A stretch of 64,000 bases of DNA from SZAS-79 sp965279075 (GTDB taxonomy: Bacteria; Pseudomonadota; Gammaproteobacteria; Burkholderiales; SG8-39): positions 372,001 through 436,000 of the forward strand of contig CBDIHI010000010.1 of the NCBI GenBank assembly GCA_965279075.1, in the 5' to 3' direction. The translations under genes and the position numbers were made by a program. Below, piece by piece: positions 1-8,897 of the stretch (positions are counted from its first letter, which is position 1; each line of letters opens with the position of its first letter). Below the pieces are notes generated by a model, which searched no databases, had not been told where the DNA came from, and worked only from the letters and a program-made list of their open reading frames with translations.

Positions 1-1
1 T

Positions 2-3000
2 ACCACTAGCTTAGTGAATGAAGCGGAAATGGCCGTTGTGCAAGCAGATAAATTCGCGTCGGAATGGCGTGTAGTTGATCAATACAATGGCTCAAACGGC
101 GTTTCGGCTACAGTATTTGAAGGTATCGAAGATCAAAGAAGATACCTCGCCATTCGCGGAACGGAACTAACTAGCGCGTCCGCAGCAATCTTGGATATCG
201 CCGCCGACACACTGCTTGCCCTAGGTGTCCCAGAGCATCTCAATCCACAGTATTTATCCCTGCGGCAGAAAGTTGAAGAATGGGTGGCGGACGGCACGTT
301 AGGAACCAGATTCTCGGTAGCTGGCCACTCCCTCGGCGGATACCTTGCGGCTGCAATCGGCCTGGATTTCTCTCCCCTTATCTCAGGGATATTCGTCTAC
401 AACGCGCCAGGGATAGGTGGCGGCGTAGTGGGCAGTGCCGCCGACGCGATAGCGCGGTCGTTCGGACTGAACACGGCGGCGTCGCTTCCGAACGCATACA
501 ACCTGCGTGGCGCTAGTGGACTTTCGCTGATCGCCGGGTTGGGGGCGCAAATTGCCCCGCCGACATTGGTTGAAATCGAAGGGGCCTCAGGGTTGGGCCT
601 AAGTAATCATCTTATTTCCAAAATCAGCGACAGCCTGGCCGTTCAAGCCCTTCTTGCACATTTCGGTCCATCGTTTGATCTCAATCAGCTTTCCGAGATC
701 GTTAGCGCAAGTTCAATCCGCCCCGAGAGCGCACTGGAAAGAGCGCTAAGTCCACTGCAAATTGTTCTTGGCCTTGAGACTGTACCCACGGGAGACAGAG
801 AGGCACTGTATTCGGCAATTGATGCCATGACCACGAACGAGGTCCCCTCGGTAGAACTTCGTTCCCTTGTTGGGAAGTCGAAAGTCGAATTGCAGGAGCT
901 TGCGCTGAGCGAGGATGGCATCGCATATCGGTACGCCCTTGATGCCTTGAATCCCTATGCAGTACTTGGAGATTCGGTCCTTTATTCAGGGCTCCCCGGT
1001 CAAGAGGCTGGGCTGGGCCTATACGACGGGTCGACTGGATATGGCCTGACCCCGCAATATCTCGAAGACCGCGCCAGGATGCTGGCCTACAAGAATAAGT
1101 ACCTTGTCGCTGATGGCAATGTTCTGTTGCTGGGAGACACTTCGGAATCCTATCTGTTCTCGGATCGACGCCTTGCGCCCGACGAGGGCCATTTCACAGT
1201 CCGGGGACGCCAGATTGGCACGATCGGGAATCCCGCGTACGTGACCTTCGGTTCTTCGCAGTCGGAGACGCTTACGGGTGGAGAGGTTGCGATTGGAGAC
1301 CATCTTTACGGGATGGGAGGGGACGACTTCCTCGATGGGCAAGGCGGAAGCGACTACCTCGAAGGCGGACTAGGCGACGACCGCCTTCGTGGTGGAGAAG
1401 GCGACGACGAGCTGGCGGGTGGAATTGGATTCGATACGTATGAATACGAGGCGGGCGACGGCTTCGACACCATCCTCGATCCGGATGGGATGGGTCGAAT
1501 TCAGTATTCGGGCCGTACCCTGTCTGGCGGTACGAAGATCGCGGACGGTGTATACCAGGATGAGTTCGACGTGGAGTACTTCCTTCTGGACGAAGGTGCC
1601 GGAAGCACGGTGTTGCTGATCAACGGCGATATCTATGTGGAGGGTTTTTTTGGCGGAATGCTGGGCATCAGTCTCGGCGGGGACGTGGAGGCAGACGAAG
1701 CCCCCGAAAGCGACGCAGCTCATGTTTATTCGGACCAGGAGCATCCCGAGGACTATGACCCGCGGGACGAAGATCGGTACGCCAAACTGCGCAACCTTTA
1801 TGGAAGCAGCGCCGACGACCTTTTCCTGAACGCTGGAATGTTCGAGGTCTTCGGCCGCTCGGGCAGCGATGTCGCAATTGTTTCTACTGACGGAACCTAC
1901 GGCGCCTCCATGAATCTGGGCTCGGGCGACGACTATGTCGACGGGAGCGCTTCGAGCGGGTCTTCCGGAGCAGCACGAATCGTGGGTGGATCCGGCAACG
2001 ACTACATCATCGGCAGTGCCGGCTCCGATGCCATCTGGGGCGATAACTACAGGGCGTACTCTGCAGAGCTTTTCTCCGGTCCTTTGGCGAGGTTTATCGG
2101 GCAGTTTCTGATCGACGACTTCGGCTACAACACGGACACCGAGCCTAGAGTGACTTTTTTGGGCGACCTTTCTCCCGGCTATGGAAAATATCTGTTCCTG
2201 GGACAGGTGGTGGATCTCGCCGGCGTGGGGTTCAGCGAACTCAGTGACACCATACTCCTGCCCGACGGCTCGGCCACGGCCGGCAGCCTTCAGGATGCGA
2301 TCGAGTTCGTCCTGGGTACGGCCGGGGCGTTCGACGACTACATCGAAGCAGGGGATGGCGACGATCTGGTAGTCGGAGGCAGTGGTTCCGACGACATTTT
2401 CGGCGGGGCCGGAGACGATCGCTTGGGCGGCGACGATGATTTTGCAGGGAGGGAGGCCCCCAGGTACAGGACGCTTGAGGCGCATTTTGGCGCTCCGGCG
2501 GCGTTGTTCGGCAAGTGGGGTGACGACCGCATGGATGGCGGCGACGGGAACGATACGCTCAGGGATCAATCTGGCGGAAATGATGTTCTTCTAGGCGGCG
2601 ATGGGGACGATGTCCTGTACTCGGAGGAACTGAGTTGGTCGCCGGAGGACGGAGAGGGCAGCCACAACACGATTCATGGCGGTGCGGGGAACGACACGGT
2701 CGATCTGGGGAATCGAACCGGCGGGTTCGATGTGGTGGATGGCGGCAGCGGGGACGACTGGATATCGGTTTTCAGCAGGCGCTATTCAATAGACGCGGAT
2801 GAAGATGGAGTCCCGGAATCCTTCGGTTCGACTCCTGGCCGCGCAGTAGTGTTTGGAGGCGCGGGCAATGATTTTCTGTATGTCGATGCGGACGCCGCCG
2901 CTGTAGACGGCGGTTCCGGGGACGACGATTACACGTTCGCGGGCGGGTCCGTCGTGATGTCTGACGGGGAGGGCTACGACACGGTTCACCTGGGCCTGGT

Positions 3001-4354
3001 GGATCTCTCGGGAGTGGACGCGGCGCTGGAGGCGTTCCCGGTGCTCGATCCCGAGGACGAGGCCGACCGGGACGCCTCGGACCAGGTCGAGAGCACTATC
3101 GTCCGCAGGGAAGGTTCGAGCCTTGTTTACACCTCGCAACTCGTGGTGGACGGTGAACTCGTCTCCGGTTTGGAAATCGAGTTTGCGGACTGGTTTTCCG
3201 GCGCAACGCATATGGTCGAGCGCATCACGCTGGGATGGGATGAGGATCCCTTCATTTCCTCAGCGCAGTTTGAGTCCTGGGGCGGCCTGCACGTTGGAGC
3301 GGGAGCTGACGACGTACTTGCCGATGCCAGTGAGTTTTCCGACCGCGCCCTTGGGTATGGAGGCGACGACCTGATTGCCACAGGTGCGGGAGACGACCGG
3401 ATTTCAGGTGGCAGGGGCGACGACGAGCTTTACGGGGGCTCTGGGAATGACACCTACTACTACGCTTCGGGTGACGGCAACGATGTCGTGCATGAGTCTT
3501 CCGGTTTCGACGAGGTCCGGTTCGGCCCTGGGATTTCTCTGGCCGATATCACCGTGGAACTTTCCGACGTGGGGATATCAATTGCAGTTGGCGATGCGTG
3601 CATCGCTGTCGTCGATGCCTCCCGGGCAGATCCGGGAGTCGACCGCCTCAGGTTCGCGGACGGGAGTACACAAACGGTGTCGGAACTTCTGCCGCCCTTA
3701 CCCGAGCCCGATCCGGCTATTGATCCGGTCCCCAAGGGAGACGGGGCTGACAGTGGTTCGGGCGAGGCAGGAAGCGAGACATTGCCGGACATATCCGTCC
3801 CCATTGCAGCAACTCTGAACTCACCGCACGGTGCGACCCCAAGCGATGTTCCCGGCAATGCCGGGGAAAGTGAGTTTGCATCGCAGCCGGACGTAGTTTT
3901 TCGTTCGGACATACTGAAGGCAGCTGAAATCGAAAATCGGACAGCGGATTCAAGGGTTACCGCTTTTTCGGCTTCACCTTCCCCGCAGTCGTCAGGGCCC
4001 CTCGAACTGTCGGAGCTCCTTGATGCTTTGGAGACCTTCGAATCAGGCGGATTCGCTGCGACTCCGAGAGCAACAAATGACGGGAGCCCGGCCGGGGAAA
4101 CTGCCGAGTCCGCGGCCGCGCAATCGATCAGTAGTTGGGCGCTTACGAACGCGCTGCTGGAGTTTCACCTAAGTCGTGCGGATCGGGATGGCGTAATGGA
4201 CGGTGCCGCAGACTGGTTTGCGCCGGCGGATCCTATGGCGGGTCTCGGCACGGGTCCGGGGGCCTTGCAATCGGGCTTTCAGGCGTTCGGACGATCAGCC
4301 CAGAGCCTCCCGACCTTCTCGGGCTTGCAGGAAGGCCTGGCCCGCCTGACCTGA
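2..4354 (+). CDS. RTX-repeat protein with lipase-like N-terminal domain, 5' partial
   Basis: Probable secreted calcium-binding lipase or esterase of the RTX type. The frame has no stop between the window start and the first candidate codon (GTG at 14), and no ribosome binding site is visible there, so the true start probably lies upstream. Counting from GTG 14 (1446 residues), an alpha/beta-hydrolase region occupies about residues 1-250, with RYLAIRGTE at 43-51 and the nucleophile elbow GHSLGG with Ser106. Aspartate/glycine-rich nonapeptide repeats of the GGxGxDxUx type follow in several blocks from about residue 425 to 1160. A Pro/Ser/Ala-rich tail of about 250 residues ends the protein. There is no N-terminal signal peptide in view, as expected for Type I secretion through a C-terminal signal, but no T1SS genes lie in the window. 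The 5' part is less GC-rich than neighbouring genes. Lipase activity is inferred from the elbow motif; the fold assignment is firm, the substrate unknown. Confidence 0.85.
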   Translation, partial: TTSLVNEAEMAVVQADKFASEWRVVDQYNGSNGVSATVFEGIEDQRRYLAIRGTELTSASAAILDIAADTLLALGVPEHLNPQYLSLRQKVEEWVADGTLGTRFSVAGHSLGGYLAAAIGLDFSPLISGIFVYNAPGIGGGVVGSAADAIARSFGLNTAASLPNAYNLRGASGLSLIAGLGAQIAPPTLVEIEGASGLGLSNHLISKISDSLAVQALLAHFGPSFDLNQLSEIVSASSIRPESALERALSPLQIVLGLETVPTGDREALYSAIDAMTTNEVPSVELRSLVGKSKVELQELALSEDGIAYRYALDALNPYAVLGDSVLYSGLPGQEAGLGLYDGSTGYGLTPQYLEDRARMLAYKNKYLVADGNVLLLGDTSESYLFSDRRLAPDEGHFTVRGRQIGTIGNPAYVTFGSSQSETLTGGEVAIGDHLYGMGGDDFLDGQGGSDYLEGGLGDDRLRGGEGDDELAGGIGFDTYEYEAGDGFDTILDPDGMGRIQYSGRTLSGGTKIADGVYQDEFDVEYFLLDEGAGSTVLLINGDIYVEGFFGGMLGISLGGDVEADEAPESDAAHVYSDQEHPEDYDPRDEDRYAKLRNLYGSSADDLFLNAGMFEVFGRSGSDVAIVSTDGTYGASMNLGSGDDYVDGSASSGSSGAARIVGGSGNDYIIGSAGSDAIWGDNYRAYSAELFSGPLARFIGQFLIDDFGYNTDTEPRVTFLGDLSPGYGKYLFLGQVVDLAGVGFSELSDTILLPDGSATAGSLQDAIEFVLGTAGAFDDYIEAGDGDDLVVGGSGSDDIFGGAGDDRLGGDDDFAGREAPRYRTLEAHFGAPAALFGKWGDDRMDGGDGNDTLRDQSGGNDVLLGGDGDDVLYSEELSWSPEDGEGSHNTIHGGAGNDTVDLGNRTGGFDVVDGGSGDDWISVFSRRYSIDADEDGVPESFGSTPGRAVVFGGAGNDFLYVDADAAAVDGGSGDDDYTFAGGSVVMSDGEGYDTVHLGLVDLSGVDAALEAFPVLDPEDEADRDASDQVESTIVRREGSSLVYTSQLVVDGELVSGLEIEFADWFSGATHMVERITLGWDEDPFISSAQFESWGGLHVGAGADDVLADASEFSDRALGYGGDDLIATGAGDDRISGGRGDDELYGGSGNDTYYYASGDGNDVVHESSGFDEVRFGPGISLADITVELSDVGISIAVGDACIAVVDASRADPGVDRLRFADGSTQTVSELLPPLPEPDPAIDPVPKGDGADSGSGEAGSETLPDISVPIAATLNSPHGATPSDVPGNAGESEFASQPDVVFRSDILKAAEIENRTADSRVTAFSASPSPQSSGPLELSELLDALETFESGGFAATPRATNDGSPAGETAESAAAQSISSWALTNALLEFHLSRADRDGVMDGAADWFAPADPMAGLGTGPGALQSGFQAFGRSAQSLPTFSGLQEGLARLT
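1290..1440 (+). repeat. RTX calcium-binding nonapeptide block 1
   Basis: Tandem coding repeats giving GGDDFLDG, GGSDYLEGG, LGDDRLRGG and EGDDELAGG, the classic hemolysin-type Ca2+-binding beta-roll. This is the most regular array in the protein. Confidence 0.85.
2332..2763 (+). repeat. RTX calcium-binding nonapeptide block 2
   Basis: Interrupted nonapeptide repeats (GDGDDLVVGG, AGDDRLGGD, DGGDGNDTL, GGDGDDVLY, GGAGNDTVD, GGSGDDW). Spacers of 20-40 residues separate the sub-blocks, so the beta-rolls are probably several short ones rather than one continuous roll. Confidence 0.8.
3355..3490 (+). repeat. RTX calcium-binding nonapeptide block 3
   Basis: Repeats GYGGDDLIA, GAGDDRISGG, RGDDELYGG and SGNDTYYY, followed by the sequence typical of the end of an RTX roll (GDGNDVV, then FDEVRFGPGIS). 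This precedes the low-complexity C-terminal tail. Confidence 0.8.
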
Positions 4355-4359
4355 CTCCC

Positions 4360-5145
4360 TCAGGCCAGATCCTCGTACCTGATCTTCGCCTTGCGCAATA
4401 GCGCGTCAAAAAACAGCTGCCCGCTCCTCGACCCCGCGCCCGCACCGGTCTTGAAGAACGCCGCCTGCGCCGGAATCGCATCGATCACCGCCTGCGGCAC
4501 CGGATGGTTCTCCCCGGCCAGTGAATCGGCGGCGAGCTGCACCTCGCAAGCGCGTTGCACGGTCCAGTACTGCTGCAGCGTCTGCGGCACCTGAGAACCG
4601 ATCACGAGCATCCCGTGGTTGCGCAGGACGAGGATGTCCTGCTTCCCGAGGCTCTTCACCAGCCGTTCCTGCTCGCCCACGTTCGTGGTGATCCCTTCGA
4701 AGTCATGGAACGCGAGCCTGCCGCACAGCTGGGCGCTGTAGAAATTGTCGAAGCGGAAGCCCTCCTTCTTGCAGGCGATCCCCATGCCCGCCGTGGTGTG
4801 CGTATGGACCACGCAATGGGCGTCCTCACGCGCGGCGTGGATGGCGCTGTGGATGACGAACCCGGCAACGTTCACCATGTGCTTCGAACCGTCTACCGCA
4901 ACGCCCTCCAGGTTCACCTTGACGAGGTTGGATGCGGTGACTTCGTCGTAGTTCAGGCCGTACGGGTTGATCAGGTAGTGCCGTTCCGGTCCGGGCACGC
5001 GGACCGTGATGTGGTTGTAGATCATCTCGGTCCAGCCGAGGTAGTCGAAGATGCGATATAGCGCCGCGAGTTCCAGTCGCAATCCCCATTCGGCGTCGGC
5101 CATCGACTCGGGCTTCATCCGCAGCAGCTTCTCGCTCATGTCCAT
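4360..5145 (-). CDS. class II aldolase/adducin-fold protein
   Basis: 261-residue protein of the class II aldolase/adducin family. Members of this fold bind a divalent metal through three histidines. The first two are visible in VVHTHTTAG and the third in LRNHGMLVIG. The segment matching the fuculose-phosphate aldolase catalytic-glutamate motif (SSE four residues before a conserved His) reads VAGFVIH, so the glutamate appears replaced by glycine. Aldolase activity is therefore doubtful and a decarboxylase, epimerase or other metal-dependent role is possible. The start MDMSEKLL was chosen; a second ATG lies two codons inside. The gene converges on the RTX gene with 5 nt between stops and diverges from the LVIVD gene. 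A second copy of the fold lies at 46630-47394. Confidence 0.85.
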   Translation of the reverse strand: MDMSEKLLRMKPESMADAEWGLRLELAALYRIFDYLGWTEMIYNHITVRVPGPERHYLINPYGLNYDEVTASNLVKVNLEGVAVDGSKHMVNVAGFVIHSAIHAAREDAHCVVHTHTTAGMGIACKKEGFRFDNFYSAQLCGRLAFHDFEGITTNVGEQERLVKSLGKQDILVLRNHGMLVIGSQVPQTLQQYWTVQRACEVQLAADSLAGENHPVPQAVIDAIPAQAAFFKTGAGAGSRSGQLFFDALLRKAKIRYEDLA

Positions 5146-5265
5146 GTCGTTTTTCCCTCGGGGGATACATGTCGTTTACAAGGGCATTTTATGCGAAACG
5201 CGTCTGCCTCGCGGGTGAGCCGCGGCGCATAATCACCGCTTCCAGATCCTTCATCGGGGCAGGCC

Positions 5266-6381
5266 ATGGGGCAGGGCAAGGGCATCAGTGAAGTCGCATA
5301 TTTCGATTGCGCCGGCGGCGGCCAGGTGGTGGTGGACCGCAACGTGGCTTACGTGGGTAACATGCGCAGCCCCGACGGTACGACCATCGTCGACGTGTCC
5401 GACCCGAGGAATCCAAAGGAGATCTCGCGCCTTGGCATGGTGCCCGGCACGCATTCCCACAAGGTGCGGGTGGCCAAGGACATCATGGTCATCAACCATG
5501 AGTACATCTCGCCGCAGATCGCGCCGCAGGACTTCAAGGCCGGCCTGGGGATCTACGACGTTTCCAACCCGAAAAAGCCGAAGAAGATCACCGACTGGGT
5601 GACACCGGGCAAGGGTTGCCACCGCTTCGATTTCGACGGCGACTACGCCTACACGTCGGCAACAGAGGACGGCTACGTCGGCACGATCATGAAGATCGTC
5701 GACATGCGCAACCCGGCCAAGCCCGTCGAGGTGGGCCGCTGGCATTACCCGGGCCAGCACATCGCGGGCGGCGAGACGCCGACCTGGCAGGGCACCGAGC
5801 ATCGCTGCCACCATCCGCTGCGCATGGGCAACAGGCTTTACACGAGCTACTGGCTCGGCGGGCTCGTGATCCTCGACATCGACGACATGACCAAGCCCAG
5901 GTTCGTATCGGGCCTCGACTGGAGCCCGCCTTACCCGTGGCCGACGCACACGGCGCTGCCGGTGCCTTTCCTCGTGCGCGGGCGCAAGATGATGATCGTG
6001 GCCGACGAGGACGTCACACGGGAGGAGGACGCGCCTCCCTCGTTCCTGTGGATCGTCGATATCACCGACGAGAAGCACCCGGTGCCGATCGGCACTTACC
6101 AGGTCGAGGCCGAGGATGGCAGTCCCGCTCCTACTTTCACCGGCTGCCACCAGCCTTGCGAGAAAGTCACGGGTACCGAGATCCCGGTCGCGTGGTTCGC
6201 GCACGGGCTGCGCATCATCGACTTCTCCAATCCGCACGCGATGAAGGAGGTGGCTTGGTTCATGCCCACCCCGGCCCCCGGGATACCGCGCGTGCAGAGC
6301 AACGACGTGACCGTGGACGACCGCGGGCTGATCTACCTGCTCGACCGCGTGCGCGGCCTGCACATCGTGGAGCGGACCTAG
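5266..6381 (+). CDS. LVIVD-repeat beta-propeller-like protein
   Basis: 371-residue protein built from repeats like TTIVDVSDPRNPKEI, GIYDVSNPKKPKKI, MKIVDMRNPAKPVEV and LWIVDITDEKHPVPI, each of about 45 residues. This is the LVIVD repeat, predicted to form a beta-propeller. There is no clear signal peptide. Several conserved-looking His, Cys and Asp residues (HSHKVRV, HRCHHPLR, TGCHQPCEK) could bind metal, which would recall selenium-binding or methanethiol-oxidase-like propellers, but that is speculation. The start ATG 5266 is preceded by a GGGGCAGG purine run. It converges on the Bug receptor gene with 17 nt between. Biochemical function unknown. Confidence 0.75.
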   Translation: MGQGKGISEVAYFDCAGGGQVVVDRNVAYVGNMRSPDGTTIVDVSDPRNPKEISRLGMVPGTHSHKVRVAKDIMVINHEYISPQIAPQDFKAGLGIYDVSNPKKPKKITDWVTPGKGCHRFDFDGDYAYTSATEDGYVGTIMKIVDMRNPAKPVEVGRWHYPGQHIAGGETPTWQGTEHRCHHPLRMGNRLYTSYWLGGLVILDIDDMTKPRFVSGLDWSPPYPWPTHTALPVPFLVRGRKMMIVADEDVTREEDAPPSFLWIVDITDEKHPVPIGTYQVEAEDGSPAPTFTGCHQPCEKVTGTEIPVAWFAHGLRIIDFSNPHAMKEVAWFMPTPAPGIPRVQSNDVTVDDRGLIYLLDRVRGLHIVERT

Positions 6382-6398
6382 GCAGCCGGTCGTGCGGC

Positions 6399-7361
6399 CT
6401 AGTTCGGCTTCGCGCCGGTCGCCTTAACGATCCTCGCCCACTTCGCGACGTCGGCCTGCACGATCGCGGCAAACTGCTCGGGGGTGTCGGTGAGCGGCTC
6501 CGCACCCTGGTTGGAGAGGGCGTCGCGGATCTCCGCTGTGGCGACGATCCTGCGGATCTCGGCGTTCAGGCGGTCGACGATGGGCTTGGGCGTGCCGGCG
6601 GTGGCGAAGATGCCGTACCAGGAAACCGATTCGTAACCCGGCAGGCCGGATTCGGCGACGGTCGGGTAATCGGGTGCGGTCGGGCTGCGCTTTGCGCTCG
6701 TGATCGCGATGGCCTTCACCTTGCCCGCCTTGATCAGGGGGATCGAACTGAACACCGGCACCACCGACATCTGCACGTCGTTGTTCGTGATCGCGGTCAT
6801 CATCGGGCCGGCGCCGCTGAAGGGTACGTTCAGCATGTCGACGCCCGCCATGCTGGTGAAGAGCGCTGCCGACAGGTAAAGCAGGCTGCCGGTCGAGGCG
6901 TAGGCGATCTTGCCCGGCTGGGCCTTGGCGAGCGCGATCAGTTCCTGCACGTTCTTCGCCGGCACCGAGGGGTGCAGCAGGATCAGGTTCGGGAAATCCG
7001 CAACGCGGGTGATCGCGGCGAAGTCCTTCACCGGGTCCGAAGTGGGCTTGTCGTAAAGGCTGAAGTTGATCGCATGGGTCCCTGTGGTCCCCATGATCAG
7101 CGTGTAACCGTCGCCGGGCGCGCGCGCGGCGGCCTCGGCACCGATCGAACCGCCCGCGCCGGCACGGTTCTCGACGTAGACCTGCCGGCCCAGCGCATCC
7201 GCGAGTTTCTGCGTGACGAGGCGTGCCGCGAGGTCCGTGGCCCCGCCGGGAGCGAAGGGCACGATCATGCGCACGGGCTTGGAGGGCCAGGCTTCCTGCG
7301 AGAGGCTCGGGAACGCTGCGGTCAGTGCGGCGGCGCAAAGCAGGAATCCGGGGATCTTCAT
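6399..7361 (-). CDS. TctC/Bug-family periplasmic solute receptor (1 of 6)
   Basis: 320-residue tripartite tricarboxylate transporter receptor of the Bug (TctC) family, which binds small carboxylates or amides in the periplasm. A short signal peptide ends near SLSQ, then the family start WPSKPVRMIVPFAPGG, the YVENRAGAGGSIG motif and GDGYTLIMG follow. The ligand loop here is PFAPGGATD. No TctA or TctB membrane component lies nearby, which is common for this family in Burkholderiales. Flanked by a convergent LVIVD gene and, upstream, a glycosyltransferase in the same direction. The ligand cannot be told from sequence. Confidence 0.9.
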   Translation of the reverse strand: MKIPGFLLCAAALTAAFPSLSQEAWPSKPVRMIVPFAPGGATDLAARLVTQKLADALGRQVYVENRAGAGGSIGAEAAARAPGDGYTLIMGTTGTHAINFSLYDKPTSDPVKDFAAITRVADFPNLILLHPSVPAKNVQELIALAKAQPGKIAYASTGSLLYLSAALFTSMAGVDMLNVPFSGAGPMMTAITNNDVQMSVVPVFSSIPLIKAGKVKAIAITSAKRSPTAPDYPTVAESGLPGYESVSWYGIFATAGTPKPIVDRLNAEIRRIVATAEIRDALSNQGAEPLTDTPEQFAAIVQADVAKWARIVKATGAKPN

Positions 7362-7471
7362 GCTGGGCCCTCAAATGGGAACGGATTCATTAAAGGTGAA
7401 AATCCGGGCGCAGTAAAGTTCCCTCAGCAGGGATTCTGCGAACCATCGCAACGGCCTGCCGGTGGGGCGGC

Positions 7472-8773
7472 TCAGGCGGCGTCGATTAATCCGGGGCGGT
7501 TTCCAAGGAATGCGGCGCCGATCCTGAGGCGGATTTGGCCGTGCAGTGGGCCGGTCCCGGCGAGGTTGGTGACCTTCGCGGGGAAGATCTCCCAAAAGCG
7601 TTCCTGCCGCATTTCGTCTTCTTCCGTCGTCCGCCAGACCCCCTCCAGCCTGTCGGTCATTTCCAGCGCCAGGTCGCGGATTTCCTCGGGCGTGTTGTCG
7701 ACCAGGCGGACGCCCTTGGCGGGGTACTGCGGGGCGTCGAATTCATGGCCCACGCCCATGGCGAAGATTTCGGCGAGCGAGAGCGCGTGGCCATCGGCCT
7801 CGCGAACATGCGTTTTGAAGATCGCGACGGACCGGCTGAGGTAGGTCGCCAGGTAGCCAACCGGCGCCATGTTTACGTACGCCACTGGGCGGCGGAAGAT
7901 GATCGGCACGGAATCGAACCCGGAGCCGACCGACAGGCAGAAGTGGCACTTGGCCCCGAGGTAGATGTCCATGAAGTCGCTGCGCGTCCCGTTCGTCGCG
8001 TAATCGATGACTCCCGGATGACCGGACTCGAGCGGCGCAAGGACCTTGGCGCCAACCCGGATCACGCAGAGCCCACGATCCGCCAGCGCTTCGGCCGCCA
8101 TCCGGTAATCATGGATGGCGGAGTTCCGGAAAGTGCTGTGACTCCAGTCCCAGTCGACGAGCCGGTTGACGTGCGCTTCGTAAGCGCTGTCCCGCACGTT
8201 CAGGCAGACGAAGCGCATCCCGGACGGTACGCCCATGCGCCGCAGTTCTTCCTCGCCTCGCGCCTCCTCCTCCGGCGTGAACGTGAGATGAGGCCCCGAA
8301 AGTTCGAGCAGCGAGTGGATGTCGCGGTCGCCGTCCGCATCGTCAAAAATCCTTGCAATTCGTGTTCCCGGCAGCCAATGGTCCACGTTGTCCAGTGGGG
8401 ACAGCAACCAGTACGGCCAGATGCGGACCGCGCGTATCCACATTCGCGCGAGCTGATCATTGCTGACTCCTTCGCCCATGTAGAGCAGGTCGAGATGGGG
8501 CTTTGCGGTGCGACCGATACCCGCGTCGCGTTCGCACAGGAAGATCTCGGTGTTGCCTGCCATATGGCCGACATGCTCGCTGCATATCCTGCCTATGCGC
8601 ACCTCCAGCCAGCAGCGCAACAGGCGCAGCGATAAGACGGCCGGCACGGCGATGGCGTACAGGGGGAGGGTAAGCGTGATCCGCAGTGCCTTGAAGCTCT
8701 TGCGCCGCAAGGCGGCGCTAAAATCGCCCTTCAGCTGGACGATCTGGTTGCGAATGAAGGTTGTGGCAATCAT
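7472..8773 (-). CDS. TIGR04372-type glycosyltransferase-like protein
   Basis: 433-residue protein. The N-terminus (residues about 25-55) is hydrophobic and probably membrane-associated. It is followed by RIGRICSEHVGHMAGNTE, then VCLNVRDSAYE and HSTFRNSAIHDY, a set of motifs I recognise from the TIGR04372 glycosyltransferase-like family. The C-terminal half (CHFCLSVGSGFDSVPIIFRRP) resembles the nucleotide-sugar binding half of GT-B enzymes that recognise a genuine surface-polysaccharide substrate. There are no other polysaccharide genes next to it except the divergent ROK sugar kinase, so its glycan is unknown. The start ATG 8773 opens into a 124-bp divergent intergenic region. Confidence 0.7.
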   Translation of the reverse strand: MIATTFIRNQIVQLKGDFSAALRRKSFKALRITLTLPLYAIAVPAVLSLRLLRCWLEVRIGRICSEHVGHMAGNTEIFLCERDAGIGRTAKPHLDLLYMGEGVSNDQLARMWIRAVRIWPYWLLSPLDNVDHWLPGTRIARIFDDADGDRDIHSLLELSGPHLTFTPEEEARGEEELRRMGVPSGMRFVCLNVRDSAYEAHVNRLVDWDWSHSTFRNSAIHDYRMAAEALADRGLCVIRVGAKVLAPLESGHPGVIDYATNGTRSDFMDIYLGAKCHFCLSVGSGFDSVPIIFRRPVAYVNMAPVGYLATYLSRSVAIFKTHVREADGHALSLAEIFAMGVGHEFDAPQYPAKGVRLVDNTPEEIRDLALEMTDRLEGVWRTTEEDEMRQERFWEIFPAKVTNLAGTGPLHGQIRLRIGAAFLGNRPGLIDAA

Positions 8774-8897
8774 GGGGCAGGCTGCGAAGCAGTTTTGTTT
8801 GTGTTGTGCAAGCTTCGGGAGCGTTGATTGAGTGCGGGAAGCGTAGCACCAGGCGCTTCATTTTTGGCAACTTCGAGTCGTAAGGAAATCGTCAGAA

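Noticed and set aside
5616..7844. 742-codon forward frame across the LVIVD and Bug genes
   Set aside because: Different frame and strand from two recognisable proteins; Arg-rich shadow.
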